A stretch of 64,000 nt of DNA from Agapanthus africanus (taxonomy: Eukaryota > Streptophyta > Magnoliopsida > Asparagales > Amaryllidaceae): the NCBI GenBank assembly GCA_030015575.1, contig CM057346.1:114371899-114435898 (forward strand). The letters run 5' to 3'. The stretch's first letter is position 1. Every line of letters starts with the position of its first letter. Both the position numbers and the translations under genes were made by a program. Shown here in pieces: positions 23,957 to 34,306 of this stretch. A model generated the notes under the pieces. That model did no database searches, was not told where the DNA came from, and saw nothing but the letters and a program-made list of their open reading frames with translations.

Positions 23957-26144
23957 TGTTAGTTATGTATATGCCCTAGAGGCCATTGTTGTACATATGA
24001 TGTATATTATAATGGATGCTTGGATATATATAGAGATGACTTTCTTGCTCGTCATGATAGTATGCTATTTGGTTTCACTTTATCTTAGAATGTTGACTTG
24101 TATTGGTTTACTGTTTTACTCTCATATGTTGATAAAGCCCTTAGGATCTGTACTCGACTACTGGGACTATGATGAGATCATACTGGTGGGGCCGCGGTAG
24201 TCGATGAGTACATCCTATAACTGTTCCTAGTCGAGGGTATATCGAGACAGGGCATCGATACACCAGAGTAGACTAGCGTATACGCATCTTGACCTATATG
24301 ATAGGTGATGGATGATCCCATATCCATCGGTGTTTGACATCAGAGATGGTGTACGGGTGCTCAGTGGAGACTGGGTACACTGGACGGACTCGCCGAGAAC
24401 TCCCAGATGGTGATATACCACACGTCAGATGGCAGTTCTCCGGTGACACTGGTACAGGGTAGTCTGTAGACCCGAGATCGTCATAGAGTCTTATGTGATT
24501 CCCACTGTGGTTTGATTTCCACCTTACCACGTCCAAGAGGGCGTGCAAAACGGTGGCTTTTGGGTACAGTCCCGAATCACATGGAGGCAATGAGCGATAG
24601 GAGGGGATTCGTCTCTCCCGGTATAGGGAGTTGATGTTGTGCTGTGTTCGATTGGCTATAACTGGAAGTCCCTGGCCAGGGCTGATATAGAGATTTACTG
24701 GTAAGTGTTACTAGTAGTTTCTCGACCCGTTATGAGCCACACATCGATACGACTTATCGGTTACTGGGGTCTGACGTATACCACCCCTAGACTTGATATG
24801 CGACATATCAGACGAACAGACCGGACTGTACGGGAGTGTTACTGATTGGATTCACAGGAGAACGCACAGGCTAGCTTGTTGATCTTCTGATCGCTCAATA
24901 CCTGGGTGGCTGTTACGTTTAGCTGACCGCTTGCAGCTTGTGGGTGTTTGATATGATCATCACCTGCTACCGACGTATTGACGATTCTTTAGAGTCCTAC
25001 ACAGAGGTTTCTTGGTTCAGGCAAAACGGAGTAGAGGCACATATGTGATATGTGCAGGACCGAGAATAATGTGATATGGGATACCGTATTATATTCTCGC
25101 GATATTTAGTTATGAACCGGGTCATCGGATCAAGTGTTGATTCGATGAATCGGTACATGATATATTAGTCGGTAATATTCGATATATCCGGATCGTCGGA
25201 TCAAGTGTTGATTCGATGATTTAATGTATAATAATATATATGATATATTATTACATTATCTAATATTGGCTCGCTTTATTATTTCATTTTCTCATTGGTT
25301 GATACATTGATATATATGCGATATATGTTAATTGTATTATTTTCTTTTGTTGCAAATATATAATATATATGTGATATATATTATTGTGACATGATATGAT
25401 TAATTGTTAAACATGTTTAAGGATGATTAATTGAGGTTAGGGTTTGATTAGGGTAAGATGCTTCATGCACCTTCTAGAAGCTTTTTCTTTTGTCATTCTT
25501 AAGATATTTTTGAATGACACATTCTTAACCCAACCAAACCCTAACTCTAGTTTATTCTCTACTAAATCCTAGCCACTCATCCTTGACCATGGTTTATAAA
25601 TCAATCATATAGTCTTCTTTCTATTCATCACAAAAGGTTTAATCTTATTATTGATTTTCCATTATCATCTTCTTCTCTCTTGAAAAAGCTTACTTGATTT
25701 TCTTCATGTGATGAATAAATATGAGAAAATGATTTAAAAAGAAAGAAAAAATACTACTCTTTCATCCTCATCTCATCTAGCCCATGAGATTAGTGTGTTC
25801 ATCTCTTTAGAGTGAGAAAGCTTGAGTCTTTGCAACTTCAAGGTAGATCATCGGAGATTTGGAATACTTCAAGCTAGCATGGATCGTTCGGTTCGTGGAG
25901 CCTCTCATGAGTCCGGGAGATCGTGGATCGCGGCAAAAGGACTTCTACTCGGAGCTTGTGAAGTGAAGGAGCGGACTACAAAGGTTGTAATCCCCCACAC
26001 TTAGATAAAAAGTTATCATCTTGCATGTTTAACCCTAATAATCTAGCAAAGATCCCGGCTTTGGGTTGTTCGGCACGTCTAAATTTTTATCCGGGCATGT
26101 TTGATGCCTTATGAACCTTCACAAGAGTGCCTAGGAACCCTACA
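23957..26144 (+). repeat. copia-A 5' LTR
   Basis: TGTTAGTTATG ... GAACCCTACA. The start contains GCCCTAGAGGCC, which closely resembles the opening of BARE/WIS LTRs of cereals. It ends directly before the primer-binding site. AT-rich from about 25050 to 25420. The small reading frame near 25822-26004 occurs in both LTRs and has no recognised domain. Confidence 0.95.
24528..24545 (+). promoter_or_regulatory. conserved LTR hairpin (copia group)
   Basis: CACGTCC-AAGA-GGGCGTG, 7 pairs including one T-G, four-base loop. The same place in the 3' LTR is 32692-32709. Other copies of the group keep a hairpin here with different stem letters (2218-2237, 17738-17757, 20447-20466, 44973-44992, 54705-54723). 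Function unknown; could act in the LTR transcript. Confidence 0.55.
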
Positions 26145-26145
26145 G

Positions 26146-26157
26146 TGGTATCAGAGC
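26146..26157 (+). promoter_or_regulatory. copia-A primer-binding site (initiator Met tRNA)
   Basis: TGGTATCAGAGC, complementary to the 3' end of plant initiator methionine tRNA, one base after the LTR end. This is the usual primer for minus-strand DNA in plant copia elements. Confidence 0.95.
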
Positions 26158-26306
26158 CTAGCTATAGCATTAGGCGATGTGTTTACGAAGTTAAAACTCC
26201 GATCGAACCCGAACCGACGGAAAAAGCCCCCTCTCTGGAAATTTTTCAAAATTTGGGTTTTTTCTGAATTAAAAATATGTAAAAAAATCAGCAGGGAATT
26301 CTAAGA

Positions 26307-26426
26307 ATTACCATGAAACACGGGCCCACAATTCCTCAAAACGGCGGCGGAACCGCGGCGCAAGCAAGCTTGCGCGGCGGTTCCGCGGCGGATTTGTGGG
26401 ATTGTGACACGTGGCTTCATGGTAAT
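26307..26426 (+). promoter_or_regulatory. large leader stem-loop
   Basis: Outer arms ATTACCATGAA (26307-26317) and TTCATGGTAAT (26416-26426) pair perfectly over 11 bases. The inner arm GGAACCGC-G-GCGCAAG (26349-26364) pairs with CTTGCGC-G-GCGGTTCC (26369-26384), 15 pairs with one G-G mismatch and a CAAG loop. It lies about 220 bases after the LTR. Copia-B has a stem-loop of different sequence at the same place (60559-60613). Likely a structured RNA signal such as dimerisation or packaging; that function is inference. Confidence 0.7.
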
Positions 26427-27617
26427 ATCCGTAGGTGCTTGTTGATGCTTCTGGGTATTTTTAATCTGTTTTAAGTGTTAATACTTCTGGGGTTTGTTTT
26501 GTAATAGTAGATTCGATCGGAATATTTAAATTCGTATTTCTTTCCGGATATTTAGAAACTGTTAAACTATTTGAACGGATATCATTAACTCACTGTTTCC
26601 CGGTACGGCAAACTTTCAAGTGTTGAAAATTTTTTTCGGGTTTAAATCTTTCGGAAAAATTGTACAAGTTAAGCGGTGGACCCTCTAGAAGACAACAAAC
26701 CTTAACTCGATTATGTGACCGTCTTGAACTGCCTTTTGAACCTTCGGGTTTGGGGCAGTACGGCGTGCCACATGTGAGGCGTTGGCTTGACCCTTCTACG
26801 ACTGGATCACTGGTACTTTGACATATTCTGGGATTATTTGAACTCCGCTCAAGAGTTGAGCACTTTAGGAAATTTTGGGTATTTGATTATCTGTTCGAAA
26901 AGTTTAATACTGTCTATTTTTCTGGAATGTGATACAATATGTGGAATTCATAGAGTTAGGCATGAAATGCGAAGTATGTGATATTTCGGATTTACGATGT
27001 CTAAAGTGATAGTGAATTCCAAATATTGTAGTTTTACACTTTCTTTTCTGTGACCGTAAGTGTAATATGTGATATCGCCGGTTTCGTTGCTATATGTCAT
27101 CGACAATTGGGATGCACATATTTACTTACGTTGATGATATGAGATATTATGTGTTGCTGTGATATGTTATATTGGATCGTCGCGTTCTGAATAGCCGGGG
27201 TTTTATGTGAGATGAGGGTTTTTATTTTCATTCATGTAAAATTCATATGTAATGTAATATTCTTTTATTTGGGGCACTTCCAGGTTGCGGTTGCTGTCAC
27301 CAGTGTATATTATTTACTTTTCCGCATTAGGTAGACCCAAGGTGGGGAGCACAAGTAACCGGGTTCTAAGGTCCAGTAGGAGGCCATCTCGAGGAGTCGA
27401 GACCGGGTCTTCTAACCCTAGAATTGGCAGTGTTACTTGCTGCTCTCGTAGGGGTCTTGGGATGTGGGTTTGGCAATTCGTCGCGACCGTGGAATCCATG
27501 TTTTATACAGGCTCGTATTGAAAACACGGACGTCCTAGTATATCCAATATTTCATATATGTTCTTCTGCTGCAATGTTCTGTGATGAGATCATATTACTG
27601 CCTGAGACGAATGCTTA

Positions 27618-27618
<1 letters not shown>

Positions 27619-27659
<41 letters not shown>
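27619..27659. repeat. (TA)n microsatellite in copia-A leader
   Basis: About 20 TA units. Confidence 0.95.
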
Positions 27660-27661
<2 letters not shown>

Positions 27662-27805
27662 TGATATATAAATATTACTGCTTTCGTTTCTTCTGTGATG
27701 CTTAGGAAGCATAAGCTGATGGGATATTTATTAATGAGATTAATAAAAAGAAAAGAAACCTAAAGATGTTGTAGAATCAAAAACTTTATAAAAATGGTAG
27801 CTACA

Positions 27806-28046
27806 GTTTTGCTTTGCACAGTGATATATATGATATATCTTGCACCTTATTCGATGGGGAAAGAGCCGACGATCCCTTCACCGGGAGTGACCTCTTTAGC
27901 GAATGGCAGATGCTACAAAATGCGGTTTGTCTTTTGATTGCTTTTAGAGTTTTGCTTTGCACAGTGGTATATATGATATATCCTGCACCTTATTCGATGA
28001 GGAAAAGGCCGACGATCCCTTCACCGGGAGTGACCCCTTTAGCGAA
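27806..28046 (+). repeat. two ~98-base leader repeats with an invariant core
   Basis: Units at about 27806-27904 and 27949-28046 start GTTTTGCTTTGCACAGTG and end CTTTAGCGAA. Both contain GATCCCTTCACCGGGAGTGA followed by CC. The copia-B leader has two copies of the same core (complement, at 59163-59260 and 59300-59395), although the surrounding leaders have diverged strongly. Confidence 0.8.
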
Positions 28047-28190
28047 ACAAGAAAAGCCTCAAAAACACTCCTTTTTCAAAACTTCACTCGATTCTACGAC
28101 GATATCAAGTTCATTACGCTCAGGGTTTTCTGAAAAACCTGCGTAGCCCTCCGTCATTTCAGATAGATATTATTTAGTATTCGTGCTATG

Positions 28191-28390
28191 TTTGTTGACT
28201 TAGTTAAGGCATAGTGTACGGTAGCTAAGTAATGTTTATCTGCTAAAACATGAGATGTGATTGGATTAGGGTGTTCGTACGGCCTTGTTGACTCAGTTAA
28301 GGGCCGTACGGGTGGGTTTAATTCAATCGGGAAATGTACGGGTTGAACTTGACTTGCGATTTATGGTTTGTTGACTTAGTTAAGGTCATA
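28191..28390 (+). repeat. three phased leader motifs
   Basis: GTTGACTTAGTTAAGG-type motifs start near 28193, 28284 and 28370. The middle one is flanked by GTACGGCC and GGCCGTAC arms. Copia-B has three corresponding GGCCTTCGTCAAGG motifs (minus strand) near 59003-59014, 58910-58921 and 58825-58836, with similar spacing. Confidence 0.6.
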
Positions 28391-28799
28391 GATCGCTAGG
28401 GGCAAAATATTATCGGGAATTTCAAGTGTTGAAATTTGCAATGAGATTGCATACCTCCTATAAGATAGTTGGATACCGATACCCACTGCGAGTAAGAGTT
28501 ACTCCTGGGAGAGTTTTACACAAGACAATTAGCCGATCAAGTAGGTGTCTAGAAAAGTGTTAACGGGGTTACGCCTCTGGGAAAACGAGGTTTACTTTAA
28601 TTAGGTCCGTGCGAAAGCACGGGGAACCTCCCTCAAAGTACCGACACTGATCTGGCTGAAAGATTGACGAAATTGTAGGGTGTAATTAATCCCGGCTAAT
28701 CTTACCTTTTTGGGTTTTAAGGTAGATTGATAAAACCAGTGGGAGACATCCTGATTAGATAAGATAATAACCAATCTAATCTTGCAAGAGCATACGCTA

Positions 28800-28826
28800 A
28801 AGTATTTTCTTCTCTCTCTCTCCAGG
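28800..28826 (+). promoter_or_regulatory. splice-acceptor-like site before the coding start
   Basis: A TTTTCTTCTCTCTCTCTC pyrimidine tract followed by CAG at 28823-28825, ten bases before the ATG at 28835. Copia-B (58517-58545, minus) and copia-E (35816-35840, minus) have the same arrangement. BARE elements are known to use a spliced RNA for gag, so this may be a family splice acceptor. Confidence 0.5.
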
Positions 28827-28834
28827 TAGCGACC

Positions 28835-29197
28835 ATGTCATGCCATAATCAAGATAATAATATGGATGTATTGACTGAACCCTATTATTGTACTGAGCTA
28901 GGGAATGTTGAACCCGTTCTTTCTTATAAGAGTTATAAGACTGAACAGGAAACAGGAGAATATCTGGATTCTCACGCCACCCAAAAGAACATACATATTG
29001 ATACATCTGCTTCGGGTGTGTTAGTTATTGAGAACTGTTTCTCAGTTCACCCTACGTCCTGGGTATTAGATACCGGATCAGGATCCCACATATGTAAACA
29101 GTTACATGGGCTACATAAAGGTAGAGAACTGGGAAAAGGTGATCATTCCGTTCAAGTAGGGAACGGTGCAAGTATTGTAGCCAAAGCAGTTGGCTAA
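28835..29197 (+). pseudogene. copia-A protease region
   Basis: First coding segment after the leader. After about 60 residues of unrecognised sequence it reads SWVLDTGSGSHICKQLHGL, with the DTGS active site of the aspartic protease that cleaves the polyprotein, then VQVGNGA. The corresponding copia-E region (34507-35016) reads ALWVLDTGSGSHICNSMQGL. In copia-E a gag lies upstream; here I see none. Start chosen at the ATG ten bases after the acceptor-like CAG. Confidence 0.8.
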
Positions 29198-30346
29198 TAT
29201 CACCTTGTATTACCAAGTCGTAATACACTGATTCTAAATGAGTGCTATTATATACCGAACATGATGTGCAACATTATATCAGTCTCCTTATTAAGTAAAG
29301 AAGGATATAATTTTGTAGTACAGGATAATATTATGAACATATTCCTAGATCAAAAGTTGATTGCATCAGGCTCGTTACATAATGGCATATTCATTCTAAA
29401 TCAGAATACAGTCCTGAATATACAAAACACACACAAGAGGAAAAGTTCAGATATGAACGAATCCTACTTGTGGCATTGTAGACTTGGTCATATCAATGCG
29501 ACACGACTGGCTAAGTTACATAAGGATGGTTATTTGAATCCGTTCGAATTATCATCTTATGATACTTGCCATTCATGTCTCAAAGGAAAAATGACCAAAG
29601 CTCCGTTTAGTGGACACGGAAAAAGAGTTACCGAACTCTTAGGACTGATACATAGTGATGTATGCGGTCCCATGTCTACGCATGCCAGGAACGGTTCTTC
29701 CTACTTCATTACATTCACTGACGATCTCTCTAGATACGGACATGTGTTTCTGATGAAACACAAGTCTGAAGCTTTTGAGAAATTCAGAGAATATAAGCAC
29801 GAAGTAGAGAACCAAAAGGGCAAAAGTATTAAGATTCTTCGATCTGATCGAGGAGGCGAATACTTAAGCAATGAGTTCCTAGATTATCTAAAAGAGAATG
29901 GGATTCTCTCTCAGCTTACTCCTCCTTATACACCACAGCACAACGGTGTATCGGAACGAAGGAATCGGACCTTATTAGATATGGTGCGATCTATGATGAG
30001 CGATGCTGAGTTACCTATTTCCTTCTGGGGGTATGCGCTTGAGACAGCCATATACATATTGAATCTAGTTCCGTTTAAATCTGTACCTACCACACCATAT
30101 GAGATATGGAGTGGGAAGAGACCATATTTTAAACGAGTTAAGATATGGGGTTGTCCGGCCTATGTCAAAAGACAAAATCCGGACAAACTCGAGGCACGAT
30201 CAGTCCTTTGCAAATTTGTGGGATATCCAAAGAATTCTCAAGGATATATTTTCTATCACGCTGAGGAACAAAAAGTGTTTATTTCTCAATATGCCACCTT
30301 TTTAGAAAAGGATTTCTTGCAAAAGAAATTAGTGGCAAAGAGGTAG
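29198..30346 (+). pseudogene. copia-A GAG-pre-integrase and integrase
   Basis: Longest open stretch in the window (361 residues from 29261). N-terminal zinc module LWHCRLGHIN...CHSCLKGK (HHCC), then LIHSDVCGPMS, the first catalytic aspartate, ILRSDRGGEYLS the second, and PYTPQHNGVSERRNRTLLDM with the catalytic glutamate. Then SFWGYALETAIYILN and the C-terminal VWGCPAYV-type and VGYP blocks. The wording is very close to BARE-type integrase. It joins cDNA to host DNA. Part of a broken polyprotein. Confidence 0.92.
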
Positions 30347-31409
30347 AGCTGGAAGAGGTTCCAGCACCACAGACTACAACTGATGATTTATTAGAATCAG
30401 AGGATTCAGTAGTACCCAACGAACCCCAGCCTCTCCGCCGATCTAATAGGTTTTCTCGTCCACCTGAGAGATACTACGGTTTTCTCATTGATGGTGGAAG
30501 CGAGGATTGCATCATGGATGATGATGACCCGACTAGTTTCGAGCAGACCATCACGAGTAGTGACTCTGTGAAATGGCTGGATGCAATGCGATCTGAGATG
30601 GAATCCATGTACACCAATAAAGTATGGATTTTGGAAAATGCTCCTGAAGGGGTAAAACCCATTGGGAGCTAGTGGATTTTTAAAAAGAAATTTGGTGTAG
30701 ATGGAAAAGTTGAGACTTTCAAAGCTAGACTTGCAGCAAAGGGTTTTCGTCAACGACCAGGTGTGGATTATGACGAAACCTTTTCTCCAGTGGCTATGCT
30801 TAAGTCCATCCGGATCTTACTTGCCATTGCTGCATACCATGACTACGAAATCTGGCAAATGGATGTTAAGACCGCCTTTCTAAACGGTGATTTAGAAGAG
30901 AGCGTGTACATGACTCAGCCAGAGGGCTTCGTAGATAGTGGGAGCAGCGGAAAGGTGTGCAAGCTGCTTAAATCCATTTATGGGTTAAAGCAAGCATCGC
31001 GGAGTTGGAACATCTGTTTTGATGTTGTAGTCAAAGAGTTTGACTTCATCAAAAATATAGATGAACCTTGTATCTATAAGAAGGTAGCAAAGGGTAAGGT
31101 TGTCTTCCTCATATTGTACGTGGATGACATACTCTTGATAGGAAATGATATTCCTATGCTGCAATCAGTCAAGCTCTCTTATCACAGAGATTCTCAATGA
31201 AAGATCTAGGTGATGCCTCCTACGTATTGGGAATCATGATCTATAGAGATAGATCTAAACGGATACTGGGATTGTCTCAATCTAGGTACATTGACACCAT
31301 ACTAAAGAGGTTTAGTATGGAAGAATCCAAGCATGGGAACCAACCCACGATCTCTGGACTCACTCTCTCCAAAGAGATGTCTCCCAAGACTGATTTGGAG
31401 AGAGCTTGA
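30347..31409 (+). pseudogene. copia-A reverse transcriptase
   Basis: Collinear words: RRSNRFSRPPERYYGFLIDG, WLDAMRSEMESMYTNKVWIL, FKKKFGVDGKVETFKARL, DYDETFSPVAMLKSIRILLA, WQMDVKTAFLNGDLEESVYM, LLKSIYGLKQASRSW. Then LYVDDILLIGNDIPMLQSVK with the active-site YVDD, and MIYRDRSKRILGLSQSRYID. Standard copia reverse transcriptase in order. Lineage: Angela/BARE. Broken. Confidence 0.92.
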
Positions 31410-32057
31410 ATGCAAGGGATACCCTATGCTTCGGCAGTAGGCTCTATCATGTATGCGATGCTATGTACCAGACCCAATGTAGCATACTCACTAAGTGTAG
31501 TGAGTCGGTATCAAGAAGATCCTGGAGAGAGTCATTGGACAGCAGTGAAGAACATTCTCAAGTACTTACGAAGGACTAAAGAGATGTTCTTGGTGTATGG
31601 TAACGGAGAACTCCAGGTGGAGTCCTTTACCGATTCCAGCTTCCAAAGTGATAAGGACGACTCTAAGTCGCATTCGGGTTTTGTCTTTACCCTCAATGGA
31701 GGGGCGGTATGTTGGAAGAGTTCCAAACAGGATACCGTTGCAAACTCGACGATGGAGGCTGAATACATCGCTGCCAACGATGCTGCCAAGGAGGCTGTCT
31801 GGATAAAGAAGTTCATTAGTGAACTTGGTGTGGTTCCATCCATTGAGCATCCAATACCTCTGTATTGCGATAACAATGGAGCTGTGGCATTAGCCAAGGA
31901 ACCCAGGTCCCATCAAAAGTCCAGACATATTCTGAGGCGATATCACCTGATCAGGGAGATAGTTGATCGCCGGGGAGATCGAGGTCAGGAGAGTAGTAGA
32001 TACGAAGGACAACACTGCGGATCCATTCACGAAGGCTATTCCCCAGATATAGTTTGA
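31410..32057 (+). pseudogene. copia-A RNase H
   Basis: GIPYASAVGSIMYAMLCTRP, then YLRRTKEMFLVYGNGELQVE, FTDSSFQSDKDDSKSHSGFV with catalytic acidic residues, DTVANSTMEAEYIAANDAAK, and SHQKSRHILRRYHLIREIVD. Typical copia RNase H C-terminus of the polyprotein, followed by about 60 bases and the polypurine tract. Confidence 0.9.
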
Positions 32058-32108
32058 GAGATTATTCGGGATGCTAGGTATGAGATACTACAGCAGCTGG
32101 CCTTAGTG

Positions 32109-32120
32109 CAAGTGGGAGAT
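32109..32120 (+). promoter_or_regulatory. copia-A polypurine tract
   Basis: CAAGTGGGAGAT ends immediately before the 3' LTR TGTTAG. Primer for plus-strand DNA. The same word precedes the 3' LTRs of copia-D (19859-19869) and copia-B (55282-55294, complement). Confidence 0.9.
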
Positions 32121-34306
32121 TGTTAGTTATGTATATGCCCTAGAGGCCATTGTTGTACATATGATGTATATTATAATGGATGCTTGGATATATATAGAGA
32201 TGACTTTCTTGCTCGTCATGATAGTATGCTATTTGGTTTCACTTTATCTTAACATGTTGACTTGTATTGGTTTACTGTTTTACTCTCACATGTTGATAAA
32301 GCCCTTAGGATCTGTACTCGACTACTGGGACTATGATGAGATCATACTAGTGGGGCCACGGTAGTCGATGAGTACATCCTATAACTGTTCCTAGTCGAGG
32401 GTATATCGAGACAGGGCATCGATACACCAGAGTAGACTAGCGTATACGCATCTTGACCCATATGATAAGTGATGGATGATCCCATATCCATCGGTGTTTG
32501 ACATCAGAGATGGTGTACGGGTGCTCAGTGGAGACTGGGTACACTGGACGGACTCGCCGAGAACTCCCAGATGGTGATATACCACACGTCAGATGGCAGT
32601 TCTCCGGTGACACTGGTACAGGGTAGTCTGTAGACCCGAGATCGTCATAGAGTCTTGTGTGATTCCCACTGTGCTTTGATTTCCACCTTACCACGTCCAA
32701 GAGGGCGTGCAAAACGGTGGCTTTTGGGTACAGTCCCGAATCACATGGAGGCAATGAGCGATAGGAGGGGATTCTCTCCCGGTATAAGGAGTTGATGTTG
32801 TGCTGTGTTCGATTGGCTATAACTGGAAGTCCCTGGCCAGGGCTGATATAGAGATTTACTGATAAGTGTTACTAATAGTTTCTCGACCCGTTATGAGCCA
32901 CACATCGATACGACTTATCGGTTACTGGGGGTCTGACGTATACCACCCCTAGACTTGATATGCGACATATCAGACGAACAGACCGGACTGTACGGGAGTG
33001 TTACTGATTCGATTCACAGGAGAACGCACAGGCTAGCTTGTTGATCTTCTGATCGCTCAATACCTGGGTGGCTGTTACGTTTAGCTGACCGCTTGCAGCT
33101 TGTGGGTGTTTGATATGATCATCACCTGCTACCGGCGTATTGACGATTCTTTAGAGTCCTACACAGAGGTTTCTTGGCTCAGGCGAAACGGAGTAGAGGC
33201 ACATATGTGATATGTGCAAGACCGAGAATAATGTGATATGGGATACCGTATTATATTCTCGCGATATTTAGTTATGAACCGGGTCATCGGATCAAGTGTT
33301 GATTCGATGAATCGGTACATGATATATTAGTTGGTAATATTCGATATAGCCGGATCGTCGGATCAAGTGTTGATTCGATGATTTAATGTATAATAATATA
33401 TATGATATATTATTACATTATCTAATATTGGCTCGCTTTATTATTTCATTTTCTCATTGGTTGATACATTGATATATATGCGATATATGTTAATTGTATT
33501 ATTTTCTTTTGTTGCAAATAAATAATATATATGTGATATATATTATTGTGACATGATATGATTAATTGTTAAACATGTTTAAGGATGATTAATTGAGGTT
33601 AGGGTTTGATTAGGGTTAGATGCTTCATGCACCTTCTAGAAGCTTTTTCTTTTGTCATTCTTAAGATATTTTTGGATGACACATTCTTAACCCAACCAAA
33701 CCCTAACTCTAGTTTATTCTCTACTAAATCCTAGCCACTCATCCTTGACCATGGTTTATAAATCAATCATATAGTCTTCTTTCTATTTATCACAAAAGGT
33801 TTAATCTTATTAATTATTTTCCATTATCATCTTCTTCTCTCTTGAAAAAGCTTACTTGATTTTCTTCATGTGATGAATAAATATGAGAAAATGATTTAAA
33901 AAGAAAGCAAAAATACTACTCTCTCATCCTCATCTCATCTAGCCCATGAGATTAGTGTGTTCATCTCTTTAGAGTGAGAAAGCTTGAGTCTTTGCAACTT
34001 CAAGGTAGATCATCGGAGATTTGGAATACTTCAAGCTAGCATGGATCGTTCGGGTCGTAGAGCCTCTCATGAGTCCGGGAGATCGTGGATCGCGGCAAAG
34101 GGACTTCTACTCGGAGCTTGTGAAGTGAAGGAGCGGACTACAAAGGTTGTAATCCCTCACACTTAGATAAAAAGTTATCATCTTGCATGTTTAACCCTAA
34201 TAATCTAGCAAAGATCCCGGCTTTGGGTTGTTCGGCGCGTCTAAATTTTTATCCGGGCATGTTTGATGCCTTATGAATCTTCACAAGAGTGCCTAAGAAC
34301 CCTACA
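32121..34306 (+). repeat. copia-A 3' LTR
   Basis: TGTTAGTTATG ... GAACCCTACA, followed by ATTGG. Near-identical to 23957-26144. Confidence 0.95.

Larger units (their letters stand above)
26145..28834 (+). other. copia-A 2.7 kb untranslated leader
   Basis: Long leader between LTR and first coding ATG (28835). No credible gene; open frames inside overlap repeats and a TA tract. It holds a large stem-loop (26307-26426), a (TA)n tract (27619-27659), a paired repeat (27806-28046), three motifs phased at 90 bases (28191-28390) and a splice-acceptor-like end (28800-28826). Angela/BARE elements are known for leaders of about 2 kb. Parts of it align with the copia-B leader at 58481-60820. Confidence 0.8.
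23957..34306 (+). mobile_element. copia-A: young Angela/BARE-like retrotransposon with both LTRs
   Basis: 10.35 kb element with 2188 and 2186 base LTRs and exact ATTGG target duplications at 23952-23956 and 34307-34311. A primer site is at 26146 and a polypurine tract at 32109. It sits inside the integrase of copia-E. The LTRs differ at roughly 35-40 positions by eye (1.5-2%), suggesting well under one million years with a plant intergenic rate. The internal region has a long leader, then protease, integrase, reverse transcriptase and RNase H. I do not recognise a gag domain. It is structurally complete at its ends but its coding part is broken, about half a dozen breaks. Confidence 0.93.

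Noticed and set aside
25822-26004. Small frame conserved in both copia-A LTRs (also 33984-34166)
   Set aside because: Conserved only because the two LTRs are near-identical; not kept in the other LTRs of the group and without a domain.
26146-26157. tRNA gene fragment at TGGTATCAGAGC (also complement at 60808-60819)
   Set aside because: It is the primer-binding site complementary to initiator Met tRNA; no tRNA cloverleaf around it.
27814-28146. Possible leader-encoded protein in copia-A
   Set aside because: It overlaps the paired repeat; the frame is not kept in copia-B apart from a short word over the invariant core, so conservation is better explained at the nucleic-acid level.
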